NCBI GenBank assembly: GCA_043757025.1
Contig: JAYVQG010000171.1
Location: forward strand, 5,370 to 69,369
Reading direction: 5' to 3'
DNA: 64,000 nucleotides
From: Limnoglobus sp043757025
Lineage (GTDB): Bacteria; Planctomycetota; Planctomycetia; Gemmatales; Gemmataceae
Shown here: one piece after another, positions 46,138 through 55,031 of the stretch
Layout: each line of letters begins with the position of its first letter
How positions within the stretch are numbered: the first letter of the stretch is position 1
The notes under the pieces: model-generated
The model's database searches: none
What the model was told of the DNA's origin: nothing
The model's input: the letters and a program-made list of their open reading frames with translations, nothing else
Position numbers and translations under genes: made by a program

Positions 46138-47063
46138 CTCACAGAACGCAGGAACAACTCTTCTAACGTCTCGTCGTCGCGGAGTAGTGCGCGGATCGCG
46201 ACTTCGGAGAGGTCGGCCATCTTGTAGAAATTCAAGTTCGACCAACCGGGCGGCACGGTCACGCGCCATTCGCCGTGGCCGTTGTCGGCGAGAATACTGA
46301 CGCCTTCGCCTTCGAGTTCCGTGCGGAAACGGGCACCATCGCCCAAAATGCGAATCCGGAAGCGGTCGTTCCGCACCGCACACAGTTCTGCCACCGTGCC
46401 CTGCCCTCGCAACCGCCCGCCCGCCATTATCACCACCCGTTCGCACACCGCTTGCACGTCGGCAAGCAAGTGCGTGGATAAGATAATCGACTTGCCATGT
46501 TCCGCGCCGAGTTCGCGAATGAGCTTCAGCATCGCGTCGCGGCCGGCCGGGTCGAGGCCGCTCGTCGGTTCATCTAAAAGCAACAATGGCGGGTCGTGGA
46601 TGAGTGCCTGCGCGAGTTTCACGCGTTGTTTCATGCCTGCGGAATAGTCTTCGACGCGGCGGTAACGGGCTTCTTCGAGTTGCAAGTAACTCAGCACTTC
46701 ATGCGCACGGCGTTGGGCGTGGCGACGCGGCATCCCGCACAGTTCCCCGGCGAAACTGACGAACTCGATCCCGGTGAGGCCCGGTACGAGTGCCTCGGCT
46801 TCGGGCATGAAACCGATCTGCCGACGAAGTTGCCAGTTGTTTGCGGCGTCGCGGTCGCCACCGAGCGATTGATCGAGTACGCGACCGGTGCCACTCGTCG
46901 GCGCGATCAGCCCCATGAAGATCTTCAGCAGCGTCGATTTGCCCGCACCGTTCGGGCCGAGCAAGCCAATGCGGCCGTGCGGGAGTGACAACGTGAGATC
47001 GCGAATGGCCGGGAAGCCGCCGAACTCGCAACGCAGATTTTGTACTTCAATTAGCGGTTGCAT
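46134..47063 (-). CDS. ABC transporter ATP-binding protein
   Basis: 309 residues. Walker A GPNGAGKST, signature SAGMKQR (in place of the usual LSGG), Walker B LLLLDEPT and the H-loop STHLL are all present. It resembles ATPases of the drug/Na+ or Nod-type export family. A C-terminal extension of about 75 residues includes NLNFYKMADLSEVAIRALL. No permease gene is adjacent, so its partner is elsewhere. Start ATG at 47063; the same frame is open far upstream but only as antisense of argJ. Confidence 0.88.
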   Translation of the reverse strand: MQPLIEVQNLRCEFGGFPAIRDLTLSLPHGRIGLLGPNGAGKSTLLKIFMGLIAPTSGTGRVLDQSLGGDRDAANNWQLRRQIGFMPEAEALVPGLTGIEFVSFAGELCGMPRRHAQRRAHEVLSYLQLEEARYRRVEDYSAGMKQRVKLAQALIHDPPLLLLDEPTSGLDPAGRDAMLKLIRELGAEHGKSIILSTHLLADVQAVCERVVIMAGGRLRGQGTVAELCAVRNDRFRIRILGDGARFRTELEGEGVSILADNGHGEWRVTVPPGWSNLNFYKMADLSEVAIRALLRDDETLEELFLRSVS

Positions 47064-47083
47064 CCGTGCCTTGGCTTGCAGAA

Positions 47084-48265
47084 TCAGGTGGTGTAGTCGG
47101 CGTTCAGCTTGACGTATTCTTCGGTGAGGTCGCAAGTGTAAAACGTGCAGGCCGCCGTGCCGAGCGTGAAGCGGAGGTCGATGGTGATGTCGCGATTCGC
47201 CTTCAAGTAGCCCGAGACAGCCACCGCGTCGAACGGCAACGGCCGCCCTCGCTCGTAAAGCGAGAATGGCCCGATGTGCAGGTATGCGACATCGGATTCC
47301 TCGAACGGCACCCCAGCGTAACCGGCGGCGGAAACGATTCGCCCCCAGTTCGGGTCGGCACCGTAAATCGCGGTCTTCACCAGCGCACTTTCCGCAATCG
47401 CCTTGGCTATCGTTCGCGCTTCGGTGAAACTGCGGCAACCATCGACTTGCAGTTTGATGAGGTGATTCGCGCCCTCGGCATCGGCGGCAATTTGCTGCGA
47501 CAACGATTCGCACGCGGATGTGACCGCATCGCCGAACTCGGCGAGCGTTGCCCCACTGAGCGGTGGCCCCGTGCCATTTGCCAGCAGAAAGACCGTGTCG
47601 TTCGTGCTCGTGTGCCCTTCGACCGAGATGCAATTGAAGGTCGTTTGCACCGATTTCGTCAGGATTTCGTGGAGGTCTTTCGGATCGACCGCGACATCGG
47701 TGAACAGGAAACCGAGCATCGTCGCCATGTTCGGGCCGATCATCGCGGCCCCCTTCGCGAAGCCGGTCAGCGTACGGTCGCCGATCTCCCGCGTCACGGT
47801 TTTGATTTTGGTATCGGTCGTCAGTATCGCTTGGGCAGCGAAAAAGAAACCATCGATACCGGGCCGTGCAGCGGCCACCGCCTTCAGTATCCCCGCTTCG
47901 AGAATCGGCATCGGCAACAGTCGCCCGATCACTCCCGTCGACGCGACGAGCACCTGTTGCGGCGAACACCCGACACCGATGGCGGTCAGCTCGGCCATCC
48001 GTTCGGCATCGGCCATGCCTTGTTCGCCGGTGCAGGCATTCGCGTTCCCGGAGCAAACCACAATCGCTCGCGCATCGCTACGCGGCAAACGCGCGCGGCT
48101 GATGTGGACGGGAGCCGCACAGACGCGGTTCTGCGTGAACACCCCCGCCGCCGCCGCCGGCGTGTCGCTGATAATCACGGCCAGATCGCGCCGGTTCGGC
48201 TCCGTGCGCAAACCGGAAACGACACCCGCATAACGATAGTTCCGAGGTAGCTGCCATTCGCTCAT
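47084..48265 (-). CDS. argJ: Glutamate N-acetyltransferase / amino-acid acetyltransferase
   Basis: 393 residues. ArgJ acetylates glutamate and recycles the acetyl group from N-acetylornithine in arginine synthesis. Family hallmarks are KGAAMIGPNMATMLGFLFTD, where self-cleavage occurs before the Thr of MATML to give alpha and beta chains, plus SVEGHTSTNDTV and the C-terminal DLTEEYVKLNADYTT. ATG 48265 chosen; a GTG at 48271 is an alternative. No other arg genes are nearby. 20 bases upstream of the ABC ATPase. Confidence 0.95.
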   Translation of the reverse strand: MSEWQLPRNYRYAGVVSGLRTEPNRRDLAVIISDTPAAAAGVFTQNRVCAAPVHISRARLPRSDARAIVVCSGNANACTGEQGMADAERMAELTAIGVGCSPQQVLVASTGVIGRLLPMPILEAGILKAVAAARPGIDGFFFAAQAILTTDTKIKTVTREIGDRTLTGFAKGAAMIGPNMATMLGFLFTDVAVDPKDLHEILTKSVQTTFNCISVEGHTSTNDTVFLLANGTGPPLSGATLAEFGDAVTSACESLSQQIAADAEGANHLIKLQVDGCRSFTEARTIAKAIAESALVKTAIYGADPNWGRIVSAAGYAGVPFEESDVAYLHIGPFSLYERGRPLPFDAVAVSGYLKANRDITIDLRFTLGTAACTFYTCDLTEEYVKLNADYTT

Positions 48266-48337
48266 TTGCACATCGTATCAATCGCCGAAGACGGAGCCAG
48301 TTTCCACGCGACGTTTCGCCGCAACCAGGACACCCCG

Positions 48338-50164
48338 TTATGGTATCGGCACCATTTTCGTGAATGGCGGCACGAACGCTTGCAGTGCCGTGAGCGCGCC
48401 GACGACGCAGGCGAGGAAGATGCTGTGCCAGATGACGGCACGGAAGATGTCGGCTTCTTTGCCGATCTGATTCGTGCCGGCCGTCGCGACGCAGATGCTC
48501 TGGGCGTCGATCATTTTCCCCATCACGCCACCGGTGCTGTTCGCGTTGCAGATGAGTACCTCGGCTTGCGGCAACGTGAGATCCGTAAGTACGCCGGTCT
48601 TGTACACTTCGCCGGCGGTGATCTTTTGCAAGCTGCCGAACAAGGCATTGCTTCCCGCGTCGGTGCCCGTGAGGAAGACGCCGAGCCAGCCGAGGATCGC
48701 CGCGAAGAACGGGTAAAGTACGCCGGTTTCGGCGAACGCGACACCGAGCGTGGCGTCGATCCCCGCGTATTTCGTCACGTAGCTCAGGCCGAGCATACAC
48801 GCGATTGTCGGGATCGGGATTTTCATCTGCACGATCGTTTTGCGGAAGACTTTCTTCATCATCGGCAGGCTCGCGCCGAGCAGCACTGCGGAGAACATCG
48901 TGGCAATGAACACGGGCGTACCGGGGGCGGTCACCCACGGGAATTTGAAGATCGCTTCTTCGCGTTTCTCATCGTCGGTCGCATTGAGCTTTTGCAGCCG
49001 TTTCGCCCGTTCGACTTCTTTGTGCAACGTCGGCACGCTCTCCGAGTACGTCGTTTTCACACCTGCGAAAGCGAGCGGCCCCTTGCTGCCGTCCGCCTTC
49101 GGCCACGTTTCCATCGTGCGGATCGTCCCGGCAATCGCGAGGCAAAGCGACATCAGCAAGAACGGCGACCACGCCTTCGCCACGATCCACGCGGTCAGAG
49201 GCTTCTCGGTGCCGTGTGCTTTCAGGTCGTCGGAGAAGTCGATATCGGCGTGTTGGCAGGCAACCGGAGCTTTGCCAGAAGGCTTAGCCACCTCGGCGGG
49301 GAACTTCCATTCGTCCTTCGGTTTCCAGATGAATCGCAAAAACAGCGCGAGCGTAATCAGCGAGAACAGCCCGCCGCCGATGTCCGTGAGCGGCCAGACG
49401 ACGAGGCCGGGAATCCAGACGTGCATCGTCGCGAAGAAATATTGGAAGATCGCGAACGAGCCACCGCCGACGGCGAGCGCGGGCCAAACATCGCGCGTCT
49501 GCTTCCAGGTACACATGCACTTCACCATGTACAGCGGGATGATGCACGACAGGATCGGCAGTTGGTGCCCCGCCATCACGCTGAGCGTATCGGGATTGAT
49601 GCCGGTCACTTGCCCGAGCGTCAGCGTCGGCACGCCGAGGCCACCGTAACAAACCGGCGAGGTGTTCGCGATCAGGCAAATCACTGCCGCACGCAACGGC
49701 GGAAGGCCGAGGCCGACGAGCATTGCGCCGCAGATCGCCACCGGCGAACCGGCCCCCGCTGCGCCTTCCATGAACGCGCCGAAGCAGAAGCCGATCAGGA
49801 TCGCCTGCACGCGGGCATCGCCGCTCAGCCCCGCAATCGATCGGCGAATGATGTCGAATTGCCCCGTTTCCACGGTGAGATTGTAAAGCAGCATCGCGGC
49901 AAACACCGTCCAACCGATCGGCAGCAGCCCGAAGATCGCACCGTGAACGAACGACCACGACGCCATCTGAACGGGCATGCCGTAAACGAGCCACGCGATC
50001 AGGACGGCCACGATCGCCCCGACCGCACCGGCCCCGCTCGCGACCCAACGCCGCCCCACGAGCAGGTAAAACAGCACGAGCACCGGCAGCGCCGCCACAA
50101 CCGTGGATGCAAAGCGATGGCCGAGCGGATCGAGATCTTGCGTATACGTGGCAGCGAACAGCAT
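48338..50164 (-). CDS. lldP: L-lactate permease family transporter
   Basis: 608 residues, about 12-14 membrane helices. Contains the family patterns ILIGFCFGAFMEGAAGAGSPVAI, TDAGSNALFGSLQKI, ICNANSTGGVMGKMIDAQSI and the C-terminal IFLACVVGALTALQAFV. LldP/LctP proteins import lactate or glycolate with protons. The ATG at 50164 matches the family start; the 127-codon extension of the frame upstream runs through tandem repeats and is not coding. No regulator lies next to it. Confidence 0.9.
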   Translation of the reverse strand: MLFAATYTQDLDPLGHRFASTVVAALPVLVLFYLLVGRRWVASGAGAVGAIVAVLIAWLVYGMPVQMASWSFVHGAIFGLLPIGWTVFAAMLLYNLTVETGQFDIIRRSIAGLSGDARVQAILIGFCFGAFMEGAAGAGSPVAICGAMLVGLGLPPLRAAVICLIANTSPVCYGGLGVPTLTLGQVTGINPDTLSVMAGHQLPILSCIIPLYMVKCMCTWKQTRDVWPALAVGGGSFAIFQYFFATMHVWIPGLVVWPLTDIGGGLFSLITLALFLRFIWKPKDEWKFPAEVAKPSGKAPVACQHADIDFSDDLKAHGTEKPLTAWIVAKAWSPFLLMSLCLAIAGTIRTMETWPKADGSKGPLAFAGVKTTYSESVPTLHKEVERAKRLQKLNATDDEKREEAIFKFPWVTAPGTPVFIATMFSAVLLGASLPMMKKVFRKTIVQMKIPIPTIACMLGLSYVTKYAGIDATLGVAFAETGVLYPFFAAILGWLGVFLTGTDAGSNALFGSLQKITAGEVYKTGVLTDLTLPQAEVLICNANSTGGVMGKMIDAQSICVATAGTNQIGKEADIFRAVIWHSIFLACVVGALTALQAFVPPFTKMVPIP

Positions 50165-50452
50165 GATGGGGAGAACCTGCAACACCGGGGAGGGAGGAAT
50201 TGAGATGCTACCAACCCCTACCCCAGACGCAAGCAGATAGTGCCGGAAGTACAAAATCGCGTCGCCAGAATCGACGTAAGTCAGAATTGTCGAGCGACCA
50301 AAACTGTTTTTTGGGGTGTTTTTTTCGGTTTTTGGGGGCCAAAAAGGCCGCTTTTCGATCGTCTTTCGCTGTTCCGTATTCCGTATATCGAACTCTTGTC
50401 GAGGGTTGTGTCGAACGGGGTCGATTCGACAACCGGCGCAAGTCGCAACAGT
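50165..50452. other. Intergenic region with poly-T and hairpin sequence
   Basis: Contains T-rich runs near 50310-50335 (GTTTTTTGGGG, GTTTTTTTCGG) followed by GGGGGCCAAAAAGGCCGC near 50333, a hairpin with flanking T-runs that could terminate transcription. It should also contain the lldP promoter. No gene seen. Confidence 0.4.
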
Positions 50453-50539
50453 AAATCGACCGACCACGACACAAAATCGACCGACCACGACATTCTCACG
50501 ACACTTGGAGACACTTTCACGACACTTGGAGACACTTCT
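50453..50539 (+). repeat. Two pairs of short tandem repeats upstream of accessory module
   Basis: AAATCGACCGACCACGACA occurs at about 50453 and 50474, and CACGACACTTGGAGACACTT at about 50497 and 50518, each pair spaced about 21 bases. Followed by GTCGACTTACGTC near 50555. Position upstream of the 50738 gene suggests a regulatory array; two copies each, so not a CRISPR array. Confidence 0.65.
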
Positions 50540-50737
50540 GCGCACGACGTAAAAGTCGACTTACGTCGGATCGCCTCGGATTGTTTGACTGCGGGAAATC
50601 GTGTGGGTGATGCCGTACATCGCACTTTGCACACGCCGAAATTATTGCCATCGGGCCACATTTTTCTTGCGGTATTTTCATTTGCTTCTTACGATACGTT
50701 GAATTGACCGATTCCCATTCGACAGGTGGTCCGCCCG

Positions 50738-51088
50738 ATGCCATCGCCAGATGCAATGCTCCCACTGATCGCAGACATCGGCAAGTGCCAGACGCTCAAC
50801 CAGTTGATTCGCACTCTGCTGATGTATTGTCGGGATAATCGCGATGTTTACCGCAATTGGAACTTGTCGCACACGAATGCCACGATCGTGCGAGGATGGG
50901 AACAACTCGCCTTCGAACTCGCCAGAGGCTTACAGAGTTCACTATTCGACGAAGACACGGCGAAAGTGCAAAAGTTTTTTTTCGACAACGGTTCGTTTTG
51001 GTCGGATCGGCAAATACTCAAAATGAATGTCGAAGCGACGCCTCTGGTCGTACCATCGCGCGCTCGTGTCGGCGATCGGAAGCCATAA
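50738..51088 (+). CDS. Unknown helical protein, possible N-terminal half of nitrilase gene
   Basis: 116 residues, rich in helices (LIADIGKCQTLNQLIRTLLM, ATIVRGWEQLAFELARGL). No recognised domain. AGGTGG upstream of the ATG at 50738. The last 20 residues overlap the next ORF by 62 bases in another frame; the coding-like part stops near SDRQILK, where the next frame opens. Either two overlapping genes or one gene with a +1/-1 shift near 51027. A run of eight T at 50975-50982 is nearby. First gene of the accessory module. Confidence 0.45.
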   Translation: MPSPDAMLPLIADIGKCQTLNQLIRTLLMYCRDNRDVYRNWNLSHTNATIVRGWEQLAFELARGLQSSLFDEDTAKVQKFFFDNGSFWSDRQILKMNVEATPLVVPSRARVGDRKP

Positions 51089-52172
51089 TGAGTTATTGCA
51101 AAAAGCGATTTTGCAAGATTCGCTCGCGGTCGGAGGCGTTTGTGCCTCTGTCGCACCGGACCAGTTATTCCCCGTCATCCGACCAACACTCGCGCAGATG
51201 AAACGCTGGTATGGCGTAACGGATGCGCAATCGTTGGCGACGAACCCTGAGAGCCTGATCCCTCCAATCGATTCCTTGCCTTCATTCGGACTCGCACCTC
51301 CTCAGAATCACGATGGACCTCGAATCGAAATCCATCTCGCTCACCGCGCCGCAAACGCTCCATTCCATAATGAATGTCCGTTGAAATTTGGCGTAGGCAT
51401 ATTGAACGCAGTGTCCGCCGAACTCGGTGTGCCCGTGCCGTGTTCTCCACCTCACGACGAAGACACGTTCTTCGGGATCGGCCCCGTCGATACTGATGTG
51501 CAAATCGCGAGGATGCGGGAAATCTTTCAGAAAGCCGTGGCAGAAAACGTCGATGTGTTGGTCTTTCCCGAGTTGTGTACGAATCGCGAAATTGCCAATC
51601 AGCTCATGAACGAGTTTTCGGCGTCGTCGGGTTCCATGACCGTGTTTGTCGCGGGCAGTTACCATTGCTTAGAAAAGCGAAAGAACATCGCAGTCGGTCG
51701 CGTTCGCGACGGGCGAAACGATTTGCGACACGAAAAGATGGAGCGATACATCTTGAAAGGGAAAAACTGGAGCGGCGACAGAGATCTCGAAGAAGGTATC
51801 AATCTGGGTCCGAGCGTCTGCGTCTATCAATGGAAGAACTGGAGTGCTACCATTCTCATTTGTATTGATGCGATATCGATACGCATCCAGTCGACCATTT
51901 CGACCGCGCGACCCCATATGATTTTGTTGCCCGCGTACACGGGAAGGACATCCGACTTCGTTCGGTTTGCGGACATTATGGTCGGTATCCAGGCTGCAAC
52001 TGTAATGGGAAACGGACCGATACCGAACCGAGGCGCAGTGGGTGTTTTTGCCGTTCCGGTATTGGACGAAAACGGGCGCAACTGCATCGTGGAAGCAACG
52101 ATTTCCCAAACCGCTCCGATACCGCAACTCTGCGTTTTCGACGGAGCGACTCAACAATGTCGTTTCGTCTAG
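51027..52172 (+). CDS. Nitrilase (carbon-nitrogen hydrolase) superfamily protein
   Basis: 381 residues. The C-terminal 260 residues follow the nitrilase fold: catalytic Glu182 in VLVFPELCTN, a Lys in the MERYILKGKNW segment (K237 or K244), and Cys279 in ATILICIDAIS, the E-K-C triad. Residues 1-110 are an uncharacterised N-terminal part. Enzymes of this class cleave nitriles or amides, and some occur in phage-defence proteins such as UG1-type reverse transcriptases; no RT is present here. No ribosome-binding site before ATG 51027, consistent with coupling to or frameshift from the previous ORF. Confidence 0.75.
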   Translation: MSKRRLWSYHRALVSAIGSHNELLQKAILQDSLAVGGVCASVAPDQLFPVIRPTLAQMKRWYGVTDAQSLATNPESLIPPIDSLPSFGLAPPQNHDGPRIEIHLAHRAANAPFHNECPLKFGVGILNAVSAELGVPVPCSPPHDEDTFFGIGPVDTDVQIARMREIFQKAVAENVDVLVFPELCTNREIANQLMNEFSASSGSMTVFVAGSYHCLEKRKNIAVGRVRDGRNDLRHEKMERYILKGKNWSGDRDLEEGINLGPSVCVYQWKNWSATILICIDAISIRIQSTISTARPHMILLPAYTGRTSDFVRFADIMVGIQAATVMGNGPIPNRGAVGVFAVPVLDENGRNCIVEATISQTAPIPQLCVFDGATQQCRFV

Positions 52173-52323
52173 CCCAGTTGCGATTTCGTTGCGGATTGGA
52201 CGAGTTGAGCTTGTCGTTCCGCGATAATTTTGGCAAAAAGAGCAAAGTCGTTGCGAACTAGTTGACGATGCCAATTGGTATAATAAATTACTTTCGTCCG
52301 AAAGAGCAAAAAGAGGAGCTATG

Positions 52324-53037
52324 ATGGCTGGTTTGGATCGAATCAAAATGGGAATCGACCGTGCGATTCGTAATCCTTCGGATATGGATGTTGTCCATTC
52401 CCTTGCCGGGGATCTCGCTTCAACGATCACTCGGTGCGAACCGGAAATGCTCGCACATTTCGGCGCGGTTAGTACACATGCGATCGATAGTCTTCCCGTC
52501 GTGAACGATGACAATGCGAGCGTCTACCTTCGCGGCATACTGACCGGGCTGCGATTAGTCGCGGTAGGGGTCGAAGGGAAATCCCGCATTCAGGCCGAAT
52601 CTGCCAGCATTCGCAACTTGGCCAGATCGGCTCCTTATGCGGATATCCTCTCGAAACTCGTGCTCGCGCCGATGATGCAAAACGAGATTGCAACGGCGAT
52701 CGGGAAGGACAAGTCCGTGGTGACCCGCGCGATGCGCGAACTCGTTTTACGCGATCTGGTCGCAGAACTCCCGCAGACGGTGGATGCCGACAAACGGAAA
52801 AAGTTTTTCCGTTTGACCTTCACTGGTGAGCGACTGATCCGGAGGACGAGTTTACCACGAGTTGAGAAAGCGGCCACAGGACCGATCGGTTACGTCGAAC
52901 CAAAAATAGCCAGAAAAAGCGACGAAATCGTGACGCGATTGCCTGCCGGTTTGCCAGCAGGCAAACGACAACGATCCAATCGCATTTCGGAATCGGGTAC
53001 TTCGAATCGCAATTACACCAAACCGGCAGGGGTGTGA
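52324..53037 (+). CDS. Winged-helix (MarR/ArsR-like) regulator
   Basis: 237 residues. Residues about 105-175 form a winged helix: LAPMMQNEIATAIGKDKSVVTRAMRELVLRDLV then a wing with KRKKFFRLTFTGERL. The N-terminal 100 residues are helical and unassigned; the tail is basic and disordered. AGAGGAG 5 bases before ATG 52324 makes it the better start than ATG 52321. It lies 151 bases after the nitrilase gene and directly before the next gene, and could regulate the module. Confidence 0.65.
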   Translation: MAGLDRIKMGIDRAIRNPSDMDVVHSLAGDLASTITRCEPEMLAHFGAVSTHAIDSLPVVNDDNASVYLRGILTGLRLVAVGVEGKSRIQAESASIRNLARSAPYADILSKLVLAPMMQNEIATAIGKDKSVVTRAMRELVLRDLVAELPQTVDADKRKKFFRLTFTGERLIRRTSLPRVEKAATGPIGYVEPKIARKSDEIVTRLPAGLPAGKRQRSNRISESGTSNRNYTKPAGV

Positions 53038-53040
53038 GTC

Positions 53041-53748
53041 GTGGATACGATCATTCTGGAAACCGCCACCACGCGAGTTTATCCGCGCGACTGGATTCCC
53101 CTCCGCCAAATTACCGGGAATACCTTTCTCGATATCGTGCGAGAGCATTTCGATTTTGAAGATGCGAGCGTTGTCGCAGACGAAAGTGAAGGCCGGGCGG
53201 CCCTCTTTCGAGGTCGAGCATTGGAAGAATCTAACGGACGATTTTCGCGGATTCTCGAACTGCGAATTGAAGAATGTCGCGTACACGTCAAATGCATTGA
53301 CGTCGAGCAAGGGCACAATGTCATCGATGAGTTTCTGATCGAGTTCGGCAGTCGGGTGGCAGACCATCTCGGTCGACCGACCGATTGGGCCGCTGAATAC
53401 GAACACGAAGCGACCGAAACGAGTTGGGTCGGGAAACTGAACATCGATCCGCTTTCCCTAGTCGATCCTCGCGTCCGAGCGGCCATGCAATCTGTCGAGG
53501 ACGCTTCAAAGAATCTCCAGCGAAATGCGTATCTTTCGCTTGAGGAGTTCAGCTTTCGGATCGTGTATCACATCTCGGATCGCGATTTGCTCGAATCGCA
53601 GATCTATTTCGTAGACAAAGAATTTCGCCTCGAGCCGCGCATGGGCGTGTCGCCGAAGGCGCGCCAGTGGTATTCGGTTAGCCCGTTGCGGTCCGACCAG
53701 CACCTTCAGATATTGAAAACCCTCGAAGCCGATTTCGCGAAAAAATAA
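53041..53748 (+). CDS. Unknown soluble protein, end of the accessory module
   Basis: 235 residues. Starts at a GTG 3 bases after the winged-helix stop, so translation is coupled. Mixed alpha/beta (DEFLIEFGSRVADHLGRPTDW, LEEFSFRIVYHISDRDLLES, QWYSVSPLRSDQHLQILKTL). No membrane segment, no recognised domain. Function unknown; linkage to the nitrilase and regulator is the only clue. Confidence 0.6.
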   Translation: MDTIILETATTRVYPRDWIPLRQITGNTFLDIVREHFDFEDASVVADESEGRAALFRGRALEESNGRFSRILELRIEECRVHVKCIDVEQGHNVIDEFLIEFGSRVADHLGRPTDWAAEYEHEATETSWVGKLNIDPLSLVDPRVRAAMQSVEDASKNLQRNAYLSLEEFSFRIVYHISDRDLLESQIYFVDKEFRLEPRMGVSPKARQWYSVSPLRSDQHLQILKTLEADFAKK

Positions 53749-53990
53749 CGCTGCGCGACCCGCTGGTTGCAGCGAATCGAATCGGCACGCTACAGTCTGT
53801 ACCGATGCGATGGAAAATGATTCTTGCGGCATCGCTATCCACTCGCGGAGCGAGAGGGCTACGTCAGAAGTCTCACGACTTCCGCTACGAATACGCGAGA
53901 TATACTCCTCGCGGTCGGAAATGAAACGTTTCCAGCGCACAATCGATTCCCGTTAGCCCACTTGAAGTATAGCGCCGATGTGGAAATCCT

Positions 53991-54629
53991 TCACGGCGTT
54001 GCCGGCCAGAGACCCAGACGTGCGGTGGCGATGGATGTCGTTCGTTGCAATCGGAGTAATTCCGCGATGAGGCGGGGGCGCTTTCCCATCGCGAGTAGCA
54101 GTTGGCCGATGCGGACGTGGCCGTCGGGGGCGATTCGTTCCAGTTCGGTAGGCAGGCTTTCGCTGGCGGTGTCGCCGATCGCTTTGATGGCCGCGAAGGG
54201 GATGCCGCGTTCGGCGCAGATCGCGGCGATGCTGGCGGCCTCCATATCGACGATGTCGGCGGCGTGTTCGACGTGCAATCTGCGTTTTTCTTCGACCGAC
54301 GATACGATGCGATTCACCGAGAGCAAACGGCCGGTGGCAGGCAACGCAAGCGGCTCGCACTTCCATAACTGACGATCTGCTGTCACCACTTCGCACGGCA
54401 CGATGATGTCGCCGACGTTCGAGCCATCGCGCAGGCCACCGCAGATGCCTACGGAAACAATCAACGATGGCGGGGGCGAGTCACGCAGCAAGCGTTCGGT
54501 GTTCGTGCGGGCCGCATCCGGCCCCATGCCGATGACTGCGATGCGAACGTCGGCACGGCGAATGCTGCGCGTTTCCCGCTTTAATGCGAACAGATACCAG
54601 ACTGGTGAAAGGCTTACGTCCAATGGCAC
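53991..54629 (-). CDS. hpnG: Hopanoid-associated phosphorylase/nucleosidase
   Basis: About 212 residues. PNP/UDP-phosphorylase fold: SVGICGGLRDGSNVGDIIVP and VDMEAASIAAICAERGIPF then AIGDTASESLP. HpnG acts after HpnH, cleaving adenine from adenosylhopane on the way to extended hopanoids. The neighbours hpnH and shc support this over a plain MTA/SAH nucleosidase. The GTG at 54629 is chosen because the frame further upstream is read from a repeat element. The link to hpnH is now interrupted by about 400 bases of repeats. Confidence 0.75.
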   Translation of the reverse strand: MPLDVSLSPVWYLFALKRETRSIRRADVRIAVIGMGPDAARTNTERLLRDSPPPSLIVSVGICGGLRDGSNVGDIIVPCEVVTADRQLWKCEPLALPATGRLLSVNRIVSSVEEKRRLHVEHAADIVDMEAASIAAICAERGIPFAAIKAIGDTASESLPTELERIAPDGHVRIGQLLLAMGKRPRLIAELLRLQRTTSIATARLGLWPATP

Positions 54630-54641
54630 TTTCTTTCTTAT

Positions 54642-55018
54642 GTAGCTGGCCTCTATGAGGCCGGTGGGGATGCAAACTCTCCATGATTCCAAGGCGGAAA
54701 ACTCTTAATTCTGGTAGCCGCAGGTCTTTAGCCTGCGTTTGCCACGAGCAATCGCTGAGGGTCGTGGTGAGTCTGCGAAACACGACGGTTCGTGCGCCCG
54801 GAATGAACGCTGTGGCTTATTGCGTCGCGTCTCGAAGACTCGCCACGACTGGTTTTTTGGGGTGGAATCCCCCGCGCAGGCCAAAGACCTGCGGCTACCA
54901 GAATAAGACAAGAATTGATACGTCGTGCCGTCTGATATTCTGCCGCGTGAGGTTTAGAAAAGCATCCGGGGTCACAGACCCCGGCTACAAAGCATCCGGG
55001 GTCACAGACCCCAGCTAC
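54642..55018. repeat. Split GTAGCTGG composite enclosing another element
   Basis: Left unit GTAGCTGGCCTCTATGAGG at 54642-54664; right side has two tandem GGGGTCACAGACCCC units, 54966-54988 (ends GGCTAC) and 54996-55018 (ends CAGCTAC), spaced 30 bases. Between them lies the CCGCAGGT element. It fills the gap between hpnH and hpnG. Confidence 0.8.
54708..54904. repeat. CCGCAGGT inverted-repeat element, complete copy
   Basis: About 197 bases bounded by ATTCTGGTAGCCGCAGGT and its reverse complement ACCTGCGGCTACCAGAAT, the inverted ends extending to about 29 bases with one mismatch. No open frame inside. A decayed left half lies at 6042-6118. It is nested within the split GTAGCTGG composite. Confidence 0.85.
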
Positions 55019-55031
55019 AAAGCATTAAGGC

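Noticed and set aside
47064..48056. 640-residue open frame joining antisense of argJ to the ABC ATPase
   Set aside because: The first 330 residues are arginine-rich shadow sequence of argJ; the ATPase starts naturally at 47063.
50453..50539. CRISPR array
   Set aside because: Only two copies of each of two different units, adjacent with no spacers, and no cas genes in the window.
50165..50545. 127-codon N-terminal extension of the lactate permease
   Set aside because: Encoded by tandem repeats and poly-T DNA; the family start matches the ATG at 50164.
53824..54372. 182-residue plus-strand ORF opposite hpnG
   Set aside because: Shadow of hpnG; no domain pattern.
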